Assembly (NCBI RefSeq): GCF_000260795.1
Contig: NZ_AJGU01000002.1
Span: 174,667 to 238,666 of the forward strand
Reading direction: 5' to 3'
DNA: 64,000 nucleotides
Origin: Treponema sp. JC4
GTDB lineage: Bacteria > Spirochaetota > Spirochaetia > Treponematales > Treponemataceae
Shown here piece by piece: positions 34,855 to 42,542 of this stretch. Under the pieces are notes generated by a model, which saw only the letters and a list, made by a program, of their open reading frames with translations, had not been told where the DNA came from and did not search any database. Numbering within the stretch: position 1 is the first letter of the stretch; each line of letters begins with the position of its first letter. The translations under genes and the position numbers were made by a program.

Positions 34855-34980
34855 CCCCCCGGCACGAGCCTTGAGCAGCAACGAAGTTGGCCACTGGAGC
34901 GAGTGAGTTTACGAACGAGTGAAGCGGCTGACCGTTAGGGAACTGCGAAGTGCGACTGACTAACTCCGCTGGCCCCAGAA
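34855..34980 (-). repeat. Dispersed repeat, copy A2
   Basis: On the minus strand GGCCAG (34974-34969), GTTAGTCAGTCGCA, then TTCGCAGTTCCCTAACGGTC. The 30 bases at 34928-34957 match 46822-46851 with one difference, and the first two motifs match 30415-30438. It therefore links all three copies of the family. Confidence 0.75.
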
Positions 34981-35046
34981 AGAAAAAAAGTTGAAATCAC
35001 CTCATTTCTAGACTATAATTTTTATAATTGACTTTTGGAGAACTGA

Positions 35047-36789
35047 ATGAGTGACGAATTAGATCCTGAGATTTCAGCTTTGTTGGGGGGAAGCAATGCG
35101 GCTTCCGATAATGACGCTGTTGATGACCTGATTGAAGATGTTGAGACTCTTGAAGACGAACCTGAAGAGGTCGGCGGGGATTTTGGAAATCTGTTTGGAG
35201 CTCCTCCTGCAGCAAAAAAAGCAAGTCCGGTTCCTTCTTCGGGCAGACGCACAATTCACGATGTTGATTTAAGTAAAACTGAATTTGCCCCTCTAGAAAA
35301 GCTTGTAAACGATACACCTTCCGACGTATACAACGATCCAAAATATTACAAGACCTGTCTGACAGGCGAAAATAATATGGCTCAGCGTGTTCATCAGCTT
35401 TTGACTAAGTACCTGACCACTACTGATCCAAAAGACCGTTCGGTTTTCCGCCAGCAGATTATTACTGCCTTCTGGGAACTTTTGCGGGGTATGGTCGGAA
35501 AAATGTCCAACATGTCCACTCCACTTCCAAAACGCATGCTTGTTCGTTACGGAATCATTCTGCCGTCACTTTTCAAACCGGAAAATAAAGAATTCTTTTC
35601 CAAAATGATTTTTGAAAACACAACCGGTGAGCCTGTTCTTTACGCTGATGAATGGTTTAAAGAAATTGCTTCCGGCCGTATGACTAACTCTGCAACTGAT
35701 GAAGCTAAAAAGCCGCGTGCCCCGGAAAACAGTGAGGCTGCCAGCAAGGAAGAAAAGGCTCGCTTACAGCAGCTTAAGTCTAAAAACTCCGGTCGACTTC
35801 AGAGTGCAGAAAATATTCTGAACATTAAGGAAAATGAGCGTAAGACTCTGGAAAACGAGCTTATGCGCGATATCAAGCAGCTTTGTACCCATGCCGCCCT
35901 TTACGGAATGGAACCTCACACTGCTGAATTGAATGAAGAGCAGAGAAAACTCTTCCCTGTGATTGGAGATTTACTCCGCCGTCTTTCCCGCAACGACAAG
36001 GAATTTGTTAAGGCCTTTGCCGAATATAAGGAAGCAAAAGGAACTTACGAAAGTGTTGCAAGCAAGGTTCAGGCAGCAGGCGGTGATGAAGAGGAATCTA
36101 ACGATACAGAAGCTGTTAAACTTGAATTTGAAACTTACCGCCAGATGGCTAAGATGACCGTCGGCCGACGAGGTAATCAGTTCCCTCTCTTTACGCGCGA
36201 ATTCTTCCATTGTACAGAAAACGGAACCGGTATGCGCGAAAATGTAATTGAAGTTTTGCGCTGGATTGAATCTCTTGATCCTGGTGTTTTTGTGCGTATG
36301 CATAAAAATGTGGGTAACCGCATTGTTCCTTACGTGCTGCTCGCCCCTACTTACGGTGACCGCGGTTTCTGCTGGGAACCTTTTGACCGCTATAACCGAG
36401 TAACCAGCCGTGGACGTATTGTTGTTCCTATGTATCCGCGTGATTTGCGTATTGCAGTTCTTACTGCGGTTGCTGATTTAAGATGGCAGGTTGCAAAGGA
36501 AAAGGCTTCTTACTACTGGATGGAGGAAGGTCTTACCGGCCAGTATTACCAGCACGTTGAACAGATGAAGCTTAAAGGTGATTTGAAAGAGTTCTTTATA
36601 GAAGATTATATTCTCTGGATGACTAAGGAATCTACCGGTGTTCAGCGTCTTGATAAGGATGTACGCGGTATTTTCTGGCGCAACATGCCATTCCCTAAAG
36701 AGCTTAAGGAAGATTTGCGTAAACGAAGTCTTGTTTATGATGAACTTTGCAAGAAGGATCTGAACCGAGAGATGTCTGACGGATATTAG
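35047..36789 (+). CDS. Conserved-looking hypothetical protein, acidic N-terminus
   Basis: The 580-residue product is cytoplasmic by sequence, with no signal or membrane segment. The first ~70 residues are acidic and low in complexity (DDLIEDVETLEDEPEEVGGD). A helical middle (~225-360) includes a coiled part with many Lys/Glu. The C-terminal ~200 residues are denser, with GRRGNQFPLFTREFFHCTENG, TYGDRGFCWEPFDRYN and RIVVPMYPRDLRIAVL. I do not recognise the family. TGGAG precedes the ATG. The gene is followed by a B-type repeat and the importer operon. Confidence 0.6.
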   Translation: MSDELDPEISALLGGSNAASDNDAVDDLIEDVETLEDEPEEVGGDFGNLFGAPPAAKKASPVPSSGRRTIHDVDLSKTEFAPLEKLVNDTPSDVYNDPKYYKTCLTGENNMAQRVHQLLTKYLTTTDPKDRSVFRQQIITAFWELLRGMVGKMSNMSTPLPKRMLVRYGIILPSLFKPENKEFFSKMIFENTTGEPVLYADEWFKEIASGRMTNSATDEAKKPRAPENSEAASKEEKARLQQLKSKNSGRLQSAENILNIKENERKTLENELMRDIKQLCTHAALYGMEPHTAELNEEQRKLFPVIGDLLRRLSRNDKEFVKAFAEYKEAKGTYESVASKVQAAGGDEEESNDTEAVKLEFETYRQMAKMTVGRRGNQFPLFTREFFHCTENGTGMRENVIEVLRWIESLDPGVFVRMHKNVGNRIVPYVLLAPTYGDRGFCWEPFDRYNRVTSRGRIVVPMYPRDLRIAVLTAVADLRWQVAKEKASYYWMEEGLTGQYYQHVEQMKLKGDLKEFFIEDYILWMTKESTGVQRLDKDVRGIFWRNMPFPKELKEDLRKRSLVYDELCKKDLNREMSDGY

Positions 36790-36790
36790 C

Positions 36791-36886
36791 CGATAATCGA
36801 AAATCCGTTAAAAAACGAGCTGCGACAGCGGGTCGTTTTAGGATTATCGATAGAACGGCTCAGACGCGAGACTATGCGAGCGTCCG
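36791..36886 (+). repeat. Dispersed hairpin repeat, copy B1
   Basis: CGATAATC (36791-36798) pairs with GATTATCG (36842-36849). Inside, ATCCGTTAAAAAACGA leads to a GCTG/CAGC hairpin and TCGTTTTAGGAT. A second hairpin follows (GACGC/GCGTC, 36863-36885) and may end transcription of the 35047 gene. Copy B2 lies at 39909. Confidence 0.7.
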
Positions 36887-36891
36887 TTTTC

Positions 36892-36932
36892 TTGCCCAAA
36901 CTTTAATTTTACTGTAGAATTGCAGTAAAATT
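36892..36932 (+). promoter_or_regulatory. Promoter and operator of the TrpX-like importer operon
   Basis: TTGCCC (36892-36897), a 17-nt spacer and TAGAAT (36915-36920). The -10 sits exactly inside a perfect inverted repeat, AATTTTACTG (36905-36914) with CAGTAAAATT (36923-36932). A repressor bound there would block polymerase. The regulator is not identified. Confidence 0.65.
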
Positions 36933-36950
36933 TCATTTTGGAGGAAAACA

Positions 36951-37892
36951 ATGAAAAAAATCGTTTCAGCATTAGTTGCAGCATCTCTTTGTCTTACAGC
37001 ACTCAGCGCAGCAAAAGCTAAAAAGCCTAAATTAATCAAAATCGGTGTAATCCAGCTGGTAGAACACACAGCTTTGGACGCAAACTACAAAGGATTCGTA
37101 GACGGTCTTGCAGAAGCAGGATATGTTGACGGTCAGAACATTAAAATCGACTATCAGAATGCTCAGGGCGAGCAGGCAAACTGCGTTACAATCGCAGAAA
37201 AACTCATCAACAACCGCAGCGACCTGATTTTTGCAATCGCAACTCCAGCTGCTCAGGCAGTAGCAAACCTTACATCAACAATTCCTGTCCTTGTTTCTTC
37301 TGTTACAGACCCGGAATCTGCTAAACTTGTAAAATCAAATAAAGCACCAGGAACAAACGTTTCTGGAACTTCAGACCTTACTCCTTGCGCAGCTCAGATT
37401 GATCTTCTTAAAAAGATTGTTCCTTCTGCAAAAAAAGTCGGAATCCTCTTCTGCTCTAACGAACAGAACTCTTACTTCCAGGCTAATCTTGCTGAAGAAG
37501 CATGTAAGAAAAACGGTCTTGATTTTGTAGAAGCAACAGTTTCTAACTCAAACGAAATCCAGCAGGTAACACAGAGCCTTTGCGGAAAAGTTGACGCTAT
37601 CTACTGTCCAACAGACAACATGATGGCAGCAGGTATGACTCTTGTAAGCCAGATTGCAAATGACAACAAAATTCCTGTAATCGTTGGTGAAGAGGGAATG
37701 GTAAAGAACGGTGCCCTTGCAACTTACGGTATCAACTACTACGAGCTTGGAAAACAGACTGCAAAAATGGCAGTTGAAGTTCTCCGCGACGGAAAGAAAC
37801 CTGCAGACATGCCAATCCAGTATCTGGACAAATGCGACCTTTCTGTAAACGAAGCAACAGCAAAAAAAACTTGGAATTACAGTTCCAGCTGA
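36951..37892 (+). CDS. ABC transporter substrate-binding protein (TrpX-like family)
   Basis: The 313-residue periplasmic protein has a type I Sec signal peptide ending in SAAKA, then the periplasmic-binding fold of the family that includes TrpX: IGVIQLVEHTALDANYKGF, IATPAAQAVAN, SSVTDPESAKLV, LFCSNEQNSYFQ and YCPTDNMMAAGM. Members bind aromatic amino acids or related ligands; the exact ligand is not visible. TGGAGG precedes the ATG. Permease and ATPase genes follow, with a hairpin between that could keep binding-protein mRNA in excess. Confidence 0.85.
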   Translation: MKKIVSALVAASLCLTALSAAKAKKPKLIKIGVIQLVEHTALDANYKGFVDGLAEAGYVDGQNIKIDYQNAQGEQANCVTIAEKLINNRSDLIFAIATPAAQAVANLTSTIPVLVSSVTDPESAKLVKSNKAPGTNVSGTSDLTPCAAQIDLLKKIVPSAKKVGILFCSNEQNSYFQANLAEEACKKNGLDFVEATVSNSNEIQQVTQSLCGKVDAIYCPTDNMMAAGMTLVSQIANDNKIPVIVGEEGMVKNGALATYGINYYELGKQTAKMAVEVLRDGKKPADMPIQYLDKCDLSVNEATAKKTWNYSSS

Positions 37893-37924
37893 TTTATAAT
37901 TTTTAAGATTTATTCTATAATTAT

Positions 37925-37950
37925 GAGGATTGCCTTATCGGGCAATCCTC
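37925..37950 (+). terminator. Intercistronic hairpin between binding protein and permease
   Basis: GAGGATTGCC (37925-37934) pairs perfectly with GGCAATCCTC (37941-37950), followed by TATTTATTTT. The imperfect T-run suggests partial termination, which would favour the binding protein. Confidence 0.7.
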
Positions 37951-37980
37951 TATTTATTTTAAAAGTAAAAGGATAAATCT

Positions 37981-38979
37981 ATGCCAATATTGTTTGCTAT
38001 GGAAGGCGCAGTTTCTCAGGGAATTCTCTGGGGACTGATGACTCTGGGTGTTTACCTTACCTTCAGAATTCTGAATGTTGCCGACATGACCGTTGACGGA
38101 AGTTTTGCTGCCGGTGGTGCGGTTACAGCTGTTCTTATCATCAAAGGAATGAATCCTGTTTTGACCCTGATTTTTGTTTTTATCATGGGTACTCTTTGTG
38201 GTCTTGTTACAGGTTTTATGAACACAAAGCTTAAAATCAACATTCTGCTTGCAAGTATTCTTACTCAGATTGCACTTTATTCTATTAATATACGCATTAT
38301 GGGAAAGGCCAATACTCCGCTTTTGGGAAGTCCAACTATGATGTCTGGTCTTCGCGATTTGACAGGCGGGGCTTTGAACAATACACGCGCTTCTTTGATT
38401 ATCGGCATTGTTGTAATTGCCGCAATCATTGCGCTTATGTACTGGTTCTTTGGAACTGAATACGGAAGCGCAATCCGTGCTACCGGTTCTAACGAGCACA
38501 TGGTTCGCGCAATGGGCGTAAATACCAACAACACAAAAATTGCAGGCCTTATGATTTCTAACGGTATGGTTGCAATGAGCGGTGCCCTTGTTGCTCAGAG
38601 CCAGGGATATGCCGACGTTGGAATGGGAACAGGTACAATCGTTGTGGGACTTGCCAGCATCATCATTGGTGAAGTGATTTTTGGTGCCCACTTCGGTTTC
38701 TGGTACACACTCCTTTCTGTAGTTTTCGGCTCTATAATTTACAGAATTGTAATTGCAGTTGTTCTTCAACTTGGTTTGAAATCAACAGACCTTAAGCTTT
38801 TGACCGCTTTAATTGTTGCAATTGCCCTTTCTGTTCCTGTAGTAAAAACAAAAATTGACCGTCGCCGCCGCTCTCTTCCGGGCATGAATCTTGAAGATGA
38901 AACAAATACCCGCAGAAAAGATGAAGACTTAAAACGCGCAGACGGTGATAATTCTAAACTTATTCCGGAGGTAAAATAA
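37981..38979 (+). CDS. ABC transporter permease of the TrpX-like importer
   Basis: The 332-residue inner-membrane protein has about eight hydrophobic segments and family features of the branched-chain/sugar-type permease fold: LTFRILNVADMTVDGSFAAGG, NTKLKINILLASILTQ, ATGSNEHMVRAMGVNTNN and GLASIIIGEVIFG. The charged tail after ~295 is cytoplasmic. Its stop overlaps the ATPase start as TAATG. Confidence 0.87.
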   Translation: MPILFAMEGAVSQGILWGLMTLGVYLTFRILNVADMTVDGSFAAGGAVTAVLIIKGMNPVLTLIFVFIMGTLCGLVTGFMNTKLKINILLASILTQIALYSINIRIMGKANTPLLGSPTMMSGLRDLTGGALNNTRASLIIGIVVIAAIIALMYWFFGTEYGSAIRATGSNEHMVRAMGVNTNNTKIAGLMISNGMVAMSGALVAQSQGYADVGMGTGTIVVGLASIIIGEVIFGAHFGFWYTLLSVVFGSIIYRIVIAVVLQLGLKSTDLKLLTALIVAIALSVPVVKTKIDRRRRSLPGMNLEDETNTRRKDEDLKRADGDNSKLIPEVK

Positions 38980-39764
38980 TGCTTAAGCTTTTTAATGTTT
39001 CAAAAACTTTTAATCCGGGAACTGTTACAGAAAAAAAGGCTCTCCGCGGAATCAACCTTGAACTTGAAGACGGCGATTTTGTTACCGTAATCGGCGGAAA
39101 CGGAGCCGGAAAATCAACTCTTTTGAACCTGATTGCAGGCGTTCACTACACAGATACAGGTTCGATTTTCCTTGACGGAATGGATTTGACAGGAAAGCCT
39201 GAATACTTCCGCGCAAAATATCTTGGCCGCGTTTTCCAGGATCCAATGCTGGGAACAGCCGCAAACATGGAAATTCAGGAAAACCTTGCAATGGCTATGC
39301 GCCGTGGTAAAAAACGCGGTCTTGCATGGCACATTCAGAACTCAGAAAAAGAGCTTTACCGCGAGAAACTTGCCCTTCTTGACCTTGGTCTTGAAAACCG
39401 CCTTACCGCAAAAGTAGGACTCCTTTCCGGCGGTCAGCGCCAGGCTCTTACCCTTTTGATGTCTACTCTACAGAAACCAAAGGTTCTTCTTCTTGATGAG
39501 CACACAGCTGCCCTTGACCCAAAAACTGCCAAAAAGGTTCTTGAACTTACAGAAGAGTTTGTTCAGAAAGACCACCTTACAACCTTCATGGTAACTCATA
39601 ACATGAAAGACGCCCTCCGCTACGGAAACCGCCTTATCATGATGATGGAAGGCCAGATTGTATTTGACGTTCGCGGTGAAGAAAAGAAAAAACTGACAGT
39701 AGAAGACCTGCTTGCCAAGTTCAACACCACAGGCGAAGTAAGCGACAAATTAGTTTTAGGCTGA
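38979..39764 (+). CDS. ABC transporter ATP-binding protein of the TrpX-like importer
   Basis: The 261-residue ATPase has Walker A GGNGAGKST, Q-loop RVFQDPMLGT, signature LLSGGQRQALTLLM, Walker B VLLLDEHTAALDP and the H-loop MVTHNMKDAL. Walker B reads DEHTAALDP rather than DEPTAALDP, as in TrpZ-type relatives. It starts inside the permease stop codon. The operon ends here, ahead of tRNA-Ala. Confidence 0.9.
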   Translation: MLKLFNVSKTFNPGTVTEKKALRGINLELEDGDFVTVIGGNGAGKSTLLNLIAGVHYTDTGSIFLDGMDLTGKPEYFRAKYLGRVFQDPMLGTAANMEIQENLAMAMRRGKKRGLAWHIQNSEKELYREKLALLDLGLENRLTAKVGLLSGGQRQALTLLMSTLQKPKVLLLDEHTAALDPKTAKKVLELTEEFVQKDHLTTFMVTHNMKDALRYGNRLIMMMEGQIVFDVRGEEKKKLTVEDLLAKFNTTGEVSDKLVLG

Positions 39765-39791
39765 TTTTTCTAAAAAAGCCCTCTACCCCTC

Positions 39792-39820
39792 TTGATTAAT
39801 TCCCCAAGATTTTATATATT
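39792..39820 (+). promoter_or_regulatory. Promoter of tRNA-Ala
   Basis: TTGATT (39792-39797), a 17-nt spacer and TATATT (39815-39820), 12 nt before the mature tRNA 5' end. Confidence 0.7.
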
Positions 39821-39832
39821 AATTTCACCTTC

Positions 39833-39906
39833 GGGGAATTAGCTCAGTTGGCTAGAGCGTCGGCTTTGCAAGCCGAATGTCAGGGGTTCAAATCCCCTAT
39901 TCTCCA
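39833..39906 (+). tRNA. tRNA-Ala (anticodon UGC)
   Basis: A complete cloverleaf is visible. The acceptor GGGGAAT pairs with ATTCTCC including a G3-U70 wobble, the identity element for alanine. The D arm is GCTC/GAGC, the anticodon stem TCGGC/GCCGA encloses loop TTTGCAA with anticodon TGC, and the T arm AGGGG/CCCCT encloses TTCAAAT. The discriminator is A and CCA is not encoded. Confidence 0.98.
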
Positions 39907-39908
39907 GA

Positions 39909-39995
39909 TGATAATCGTGAATCCGTTAAAAAACGAACCAATAGGTTCGTTTTAGGATTTACTCTGAAAACATCTCAGAGGCAAACTATGTTTGC
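39909..39995 (+). repeat. Dispersed hairpin repeat, copy B2
   Basis: GATAATCG then ATCCGTTAAAAAACGA, with AAAACGAACC (39930-39939) paired to GGTTCGTTTT (39944-39953) and AGGATT after. CTCTGA/TCAGAG and GGCAAAC/GTTTGCC hairpins follow. Relative to B1 the flanks are nearly identical, but the hairpin tip differs on both arms. It sits in the tRNA trailer. Confidence 0.72.
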
Positions 39996-40002
39996 CGACT
40001 CA

Positions 40003-40030
40003 AACACATCACAAGTTGATGTGTTTTTTT
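40003..40030 (+). terminator. Terminator of the tRNA-Ala transcript
   Basis: ACACATCA (40004-40011) pairs with TGATGTGT (40017-40024), followed by six T. Confidence 0.85.
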
Positions 40031-40085
40031 ATTTAACCTTCCTACCCATAACAAAGAATTCTATCCAAACTCCTTCATACTATGC

Positions 40086-40091
40086 TATACT
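40086..40091 (+). promoter_or_regulatory. -10 element of the 40099 gene, leaderless start
   Basis: TATACT lies 7 nt before the ATG at 40099. No convincing -35 or ribosome site was found. Confidence 0.45.
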
Positions 40092-40098
40092 TAATCAA

Positions 40099-41196
40099 AT
40101 GTCTAAGATTCCAGTAAGAAAACTCTTCAAACTAGAATATCTCCTCATCTTCTTTTCTTTTTTAACCTGCGTGACTACAGAATTATTTAAACATAATACC
40201 CTGGAATCCTTCACTAAAATTGACCGCGATATAAGGGAACTTCAGATTTTATATAACGATACCAATAAATCATCAGCATATAAAGAAGAGCTTTCTGCCG
40301 AACTGATGGAAGAATGCCTTCCCTACATCTATTTTTCAACAGAGTCTAAACATAAGTTAATAAGAATTCTGGAACTTTTTAAATACGATGCAGTTTCCTG
40401 GAATACAAACCATCAGAATTCAAAATATTTTATAAATCTTGTTGCCAATTTTTACGGAGATATAAAAGCAACTCAGCGTTCCATTCTTTTTGGTTTTGAC
40501 AGCATGCTTTTCTGTTCTGTTTTTATACTATTCCTTGCCACAATAATGCTTCTGACAAAAAGAGCAGAAAATCAGACTTCTCTAGAAGACCTGCCTTACC
40601 AGGAAAAGGCAAAAACTCTTCCTTCACCAAAGGAAATCATTATTTTTGCACTTATAACCATTTTTGCAATCGCCTTCAATATCGCAAGTTCTATTCTTCC
40701 AAGACATATCTCAGTTCCAATGTATATGGACTCTACCTTTACAATAGCAGTTACGGCACTTTGCGGGCTTACCTGCGGAACAATCTGCGCAATTTTTACT
40801 AATTTGATTCTTTTTCTTACAAATTATACATCAATCCGTTTTGTCCTCTGCCACATACTTACAGCAGTACTTGCAGCAATTACTTTCCGCCATCACCAGC
40901 GTAGAACAAAAATAAAAAGCCTGAATTTTGAGATTTTCCTCTGGGCAGGAGTATGGAGTGCAATAAGCAATGCCATCTTGGGAGATTTTCTTGCAAGCCA
41001 TTTATTTGATTCCTCTTCAGCCTCACCAATTCTTGACGGATCAGTTTTAGGACTTTACGTAGTCTTCAAAAATCTTACTGTTGCAACCTACATAAGCGGA
41101 CTTTTCACAAATATTGCAGATAAATTACTCAGTGCCGCAATCAGCTATATTTTCTATATATTACTCGCCAGAAAATTCAAAAATATTTTTAAATAA
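40099..41196 (+). CDS. Membrane protein with ECF-S-like C-terminal domain
   Basis: The 365-residue product has an N-terminal membrane helix, a ~110-residue extracytoplasmic part, a second helix (~150) and five or six C-terminal helices. The latter include ISVPMYMDSTFTIAVTALCG and GTICAIFTNLILFL, a pattern shared with S components of energy-coupling transporters and with membrane input domains of some sensor proteins. No output domain follows. The ATG at 40099 is 7 nt after TATACT. The longer frame back to 39877 would run through tRNA-Ala and is rejected. The adjacent diguanylate cyclase might use it as a sensor, but that is speculation. Confidence 0.65.
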   Translation: MSKIPVRKLFKLEYLLIFFSFLTCVTTELFKHNTLESFTKIDRDIRELQILYNDTNKSSAYKEELSAELMEECLPYIYFSTESKHKLIRILELFKYDAVSWNTNHQNSKYFINLVANFYGDIKATQRSILFGFDSMLFCSVFILFLATIMLLTKRAENQTSLEDLPYQEKAKTLPSPKEIIIFALITIFAIAFNIASSILPRHISVPMYMDSTFTIAVTALCGLTCGTICAIFTNLILFLTNYTSIRFVLCHILTAVLAAITFRHHQRRTKIKSLNFEIFLWAGVWSAISNAILGDFLASHLFDSSSASPILDGSVLGLYVVFKNLTVATYISGLFTNIADKLLSAAISYIFYILLARKFKNIFK

Positions 41197-41226
41197 TTCA
41201 GCTTTTAATGCTATAATTTATATATT

Positions 41227-42381
41227 GTGGATTATGCATGGATTATTCAAATTAACTTCTTAAACCTCACAATTCTGGGAATCATTTTATACAGCGTCTG
41301 CAAAAACTATGACAGACAGATTCGCCAGCGCTATTTTATTAAAGCTCTTATTACCGCCATGCTATCCTTCTGTGCTGATATAAACTGGGGTATAATAGAA
41401 GGAAAAATAATAAGCGAGCCCAGACTGGCAAACTTCCTTACAAACTCCCTTTATCTGATTTCCACAATTATTTTAAGTTACTACTGGTTCTGCTACGTTG
41501 AATATGCCCTTGGCGCAGCCTTTATGAATAACAAACTTGTGCGCAAACTTATAAAAATTCCTGTTTTCATCATCATAATTGGCGTAATTATTTCATATTT
41601 TAACGGATTCCTCTTTTATATTGATGAAAACAATATTTACAGACGGGGAAATTTCATAATCCTCCATACAACCTTGTGCCACACCTATTCAATTTTCACA
41701 ACAATCCACGCGGTAATCCGCTCTATAAAATGTAAAGTTTATGTTAAGGCAATTGAATATCGTATTCTTGCCATGTTTTTATTCTTCCCTTTTGGAATCG
41801 GAATAATTCAGATTTTATTACCTTATATTCCGACAGTAAGTTCCGGCATCACTCTTTCCTTCCTTTATATTTACATAGATTTACAGAACCTTTTGATTTC
41901 TGTTGATACGCTTTCGGGTCTGAATAACCGCACTCAGCTTTTGCGCTATCTTGGAGCAAGACTTAAGGCTAACCCACAGGAAGGCAAGCTTTATATATTC
42001 ATGCTTGACGTAAATAAGTTCAAAAAGATTAATGATACCTACGGTCACATTGAAGGCGATAACGCTCTTATTCAATGTTCAAACGCCCTTAAAAGAGCAA
42101 ATAAGGACAATAATAATTTTATTGGCCGCTACGGTGGAGATGAATTTATTATTATTGCTGACCTTCAGAGTGATTTTGATGCTGATTTAATCTGCGAAAA
42201 AATCCGCAACGAACTTGCAAAAATCTGTAAAGAAGAAAAAATCACTTACGACCTTTCTTTAAGCATTGGCTATGCATCCTACAAAAAAGAAATGCGCACC
42301 ATGCAGAACTTTATTGCCGCCGCCGATGAAAAGCTCTACGAAGCTAAGAAAGCCCGAGATTTAATGGCTAAACACGCATAA
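41227..42381 (+). CDS. Membrane diguanylate cyclase (GGDEF)
   Basis: About seven hydrophobic segments (residues 5-220) precede a GGDEF domain with DTLSGLNNRTQLL, MLDVNKFKKINDTYGH and RYGGDEF (GGDEF at 303-307), so it should make cyclic-di-GMP. The RxxD inhibitory site expected before GGDEF is absent. The membrane part contains YIDENNIYRR (131-140), very like YQIDENNIYSR in the HD-GYP protein at 12111. The GTG start lies 9 nt after TATAAT (41212-41217) with no ribosome site. Confidence 0.9.
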   Translation: MDYAWIIQINFLNLTILGIILYSVCKNYDRQIRQRYFIKALITAMLSFCADINWGIIEGKIISEPRLANFLTNSLYLISTIILSYYWFCYVEYALGAAFMNNKLVRKLIKIPVFIIIIGVIISYFNGFLFYIDENNIYRRGNFIILHTTLCHTYSIFTTIHAVIRSIKCKVYVKAIEYRILAMFLFFPFGIGIIQILLPYIPTVSSGITLSFLYIYIDLQNLLISVDTLSGLNNRTQLLRYLGARLKANPQEGKLYIFMLDVNKFKKINDTYGHIEGDNALIQCSNALKRANKDNNNFIGRYGGDEFIIIADLQSDFDADLICEKIRNELAKICKEEKITYDLSLSIGYASYKKEMRTMQNFIAAADEKLYEAKKARDLMAKHA

Positions 42382-42395
42382 ATGTCCCATCCAAC

Positions 42396-42460
42396 CACTT
42401 GCGAAGCAAGTGTCAGGAGGTTAACTGCATCCGGAAGTTGAAGTTTCCGTTACGACCTCC
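42396..42460. repeat. Two-hairpin intergenic element
   Basis: CACTTGC (42396-42402) pairs with GCAAGTG (42406-42412). A second structure pairs GGAGGT near 42417 with ACCTCC (42455-42460) and encloses CGGAA/TTCCG. There is no T-run. The layout resembles the element at 57788-57869, but the sequence does not. Confidence 0.55.
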
Positions 42461-42542
42461 GTATGATTGTAAAAGCATCCTTATTTCATTAAAATATTCA
42501 AGACATTTTATAAGAGTAAATTTTTCACAGGAGTTTTAAAAT

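Larger units (their letters stand above)
34677..35046. other. 370-bp intergenic region
   Basis: No gene is visible. It contains the guaA terminator (34721-34743), a hairpin GACTCGGC/GCCGGGTC near 34811-34839 and a dispersed repeat of family A on the minus strand. A TATAAT-like box around 35015 and TGGAG serve the 35047 gene. Confidence 0.6.

Noticed and set aside
37954..38769. A 271-codon minus-strand frame opposite the importer permease
   Set aside because: The translation is dominated by Asn, His and Cys without any motif, and the plus-strand gene has clear family features and coupling.
39877..40098. Upstream extension of the 40099 protein by 74 codons
   Set aside because: It would start inside tRNA-Ala and run through its terminator; a -10 box sits 7 nt before the internal ATG.
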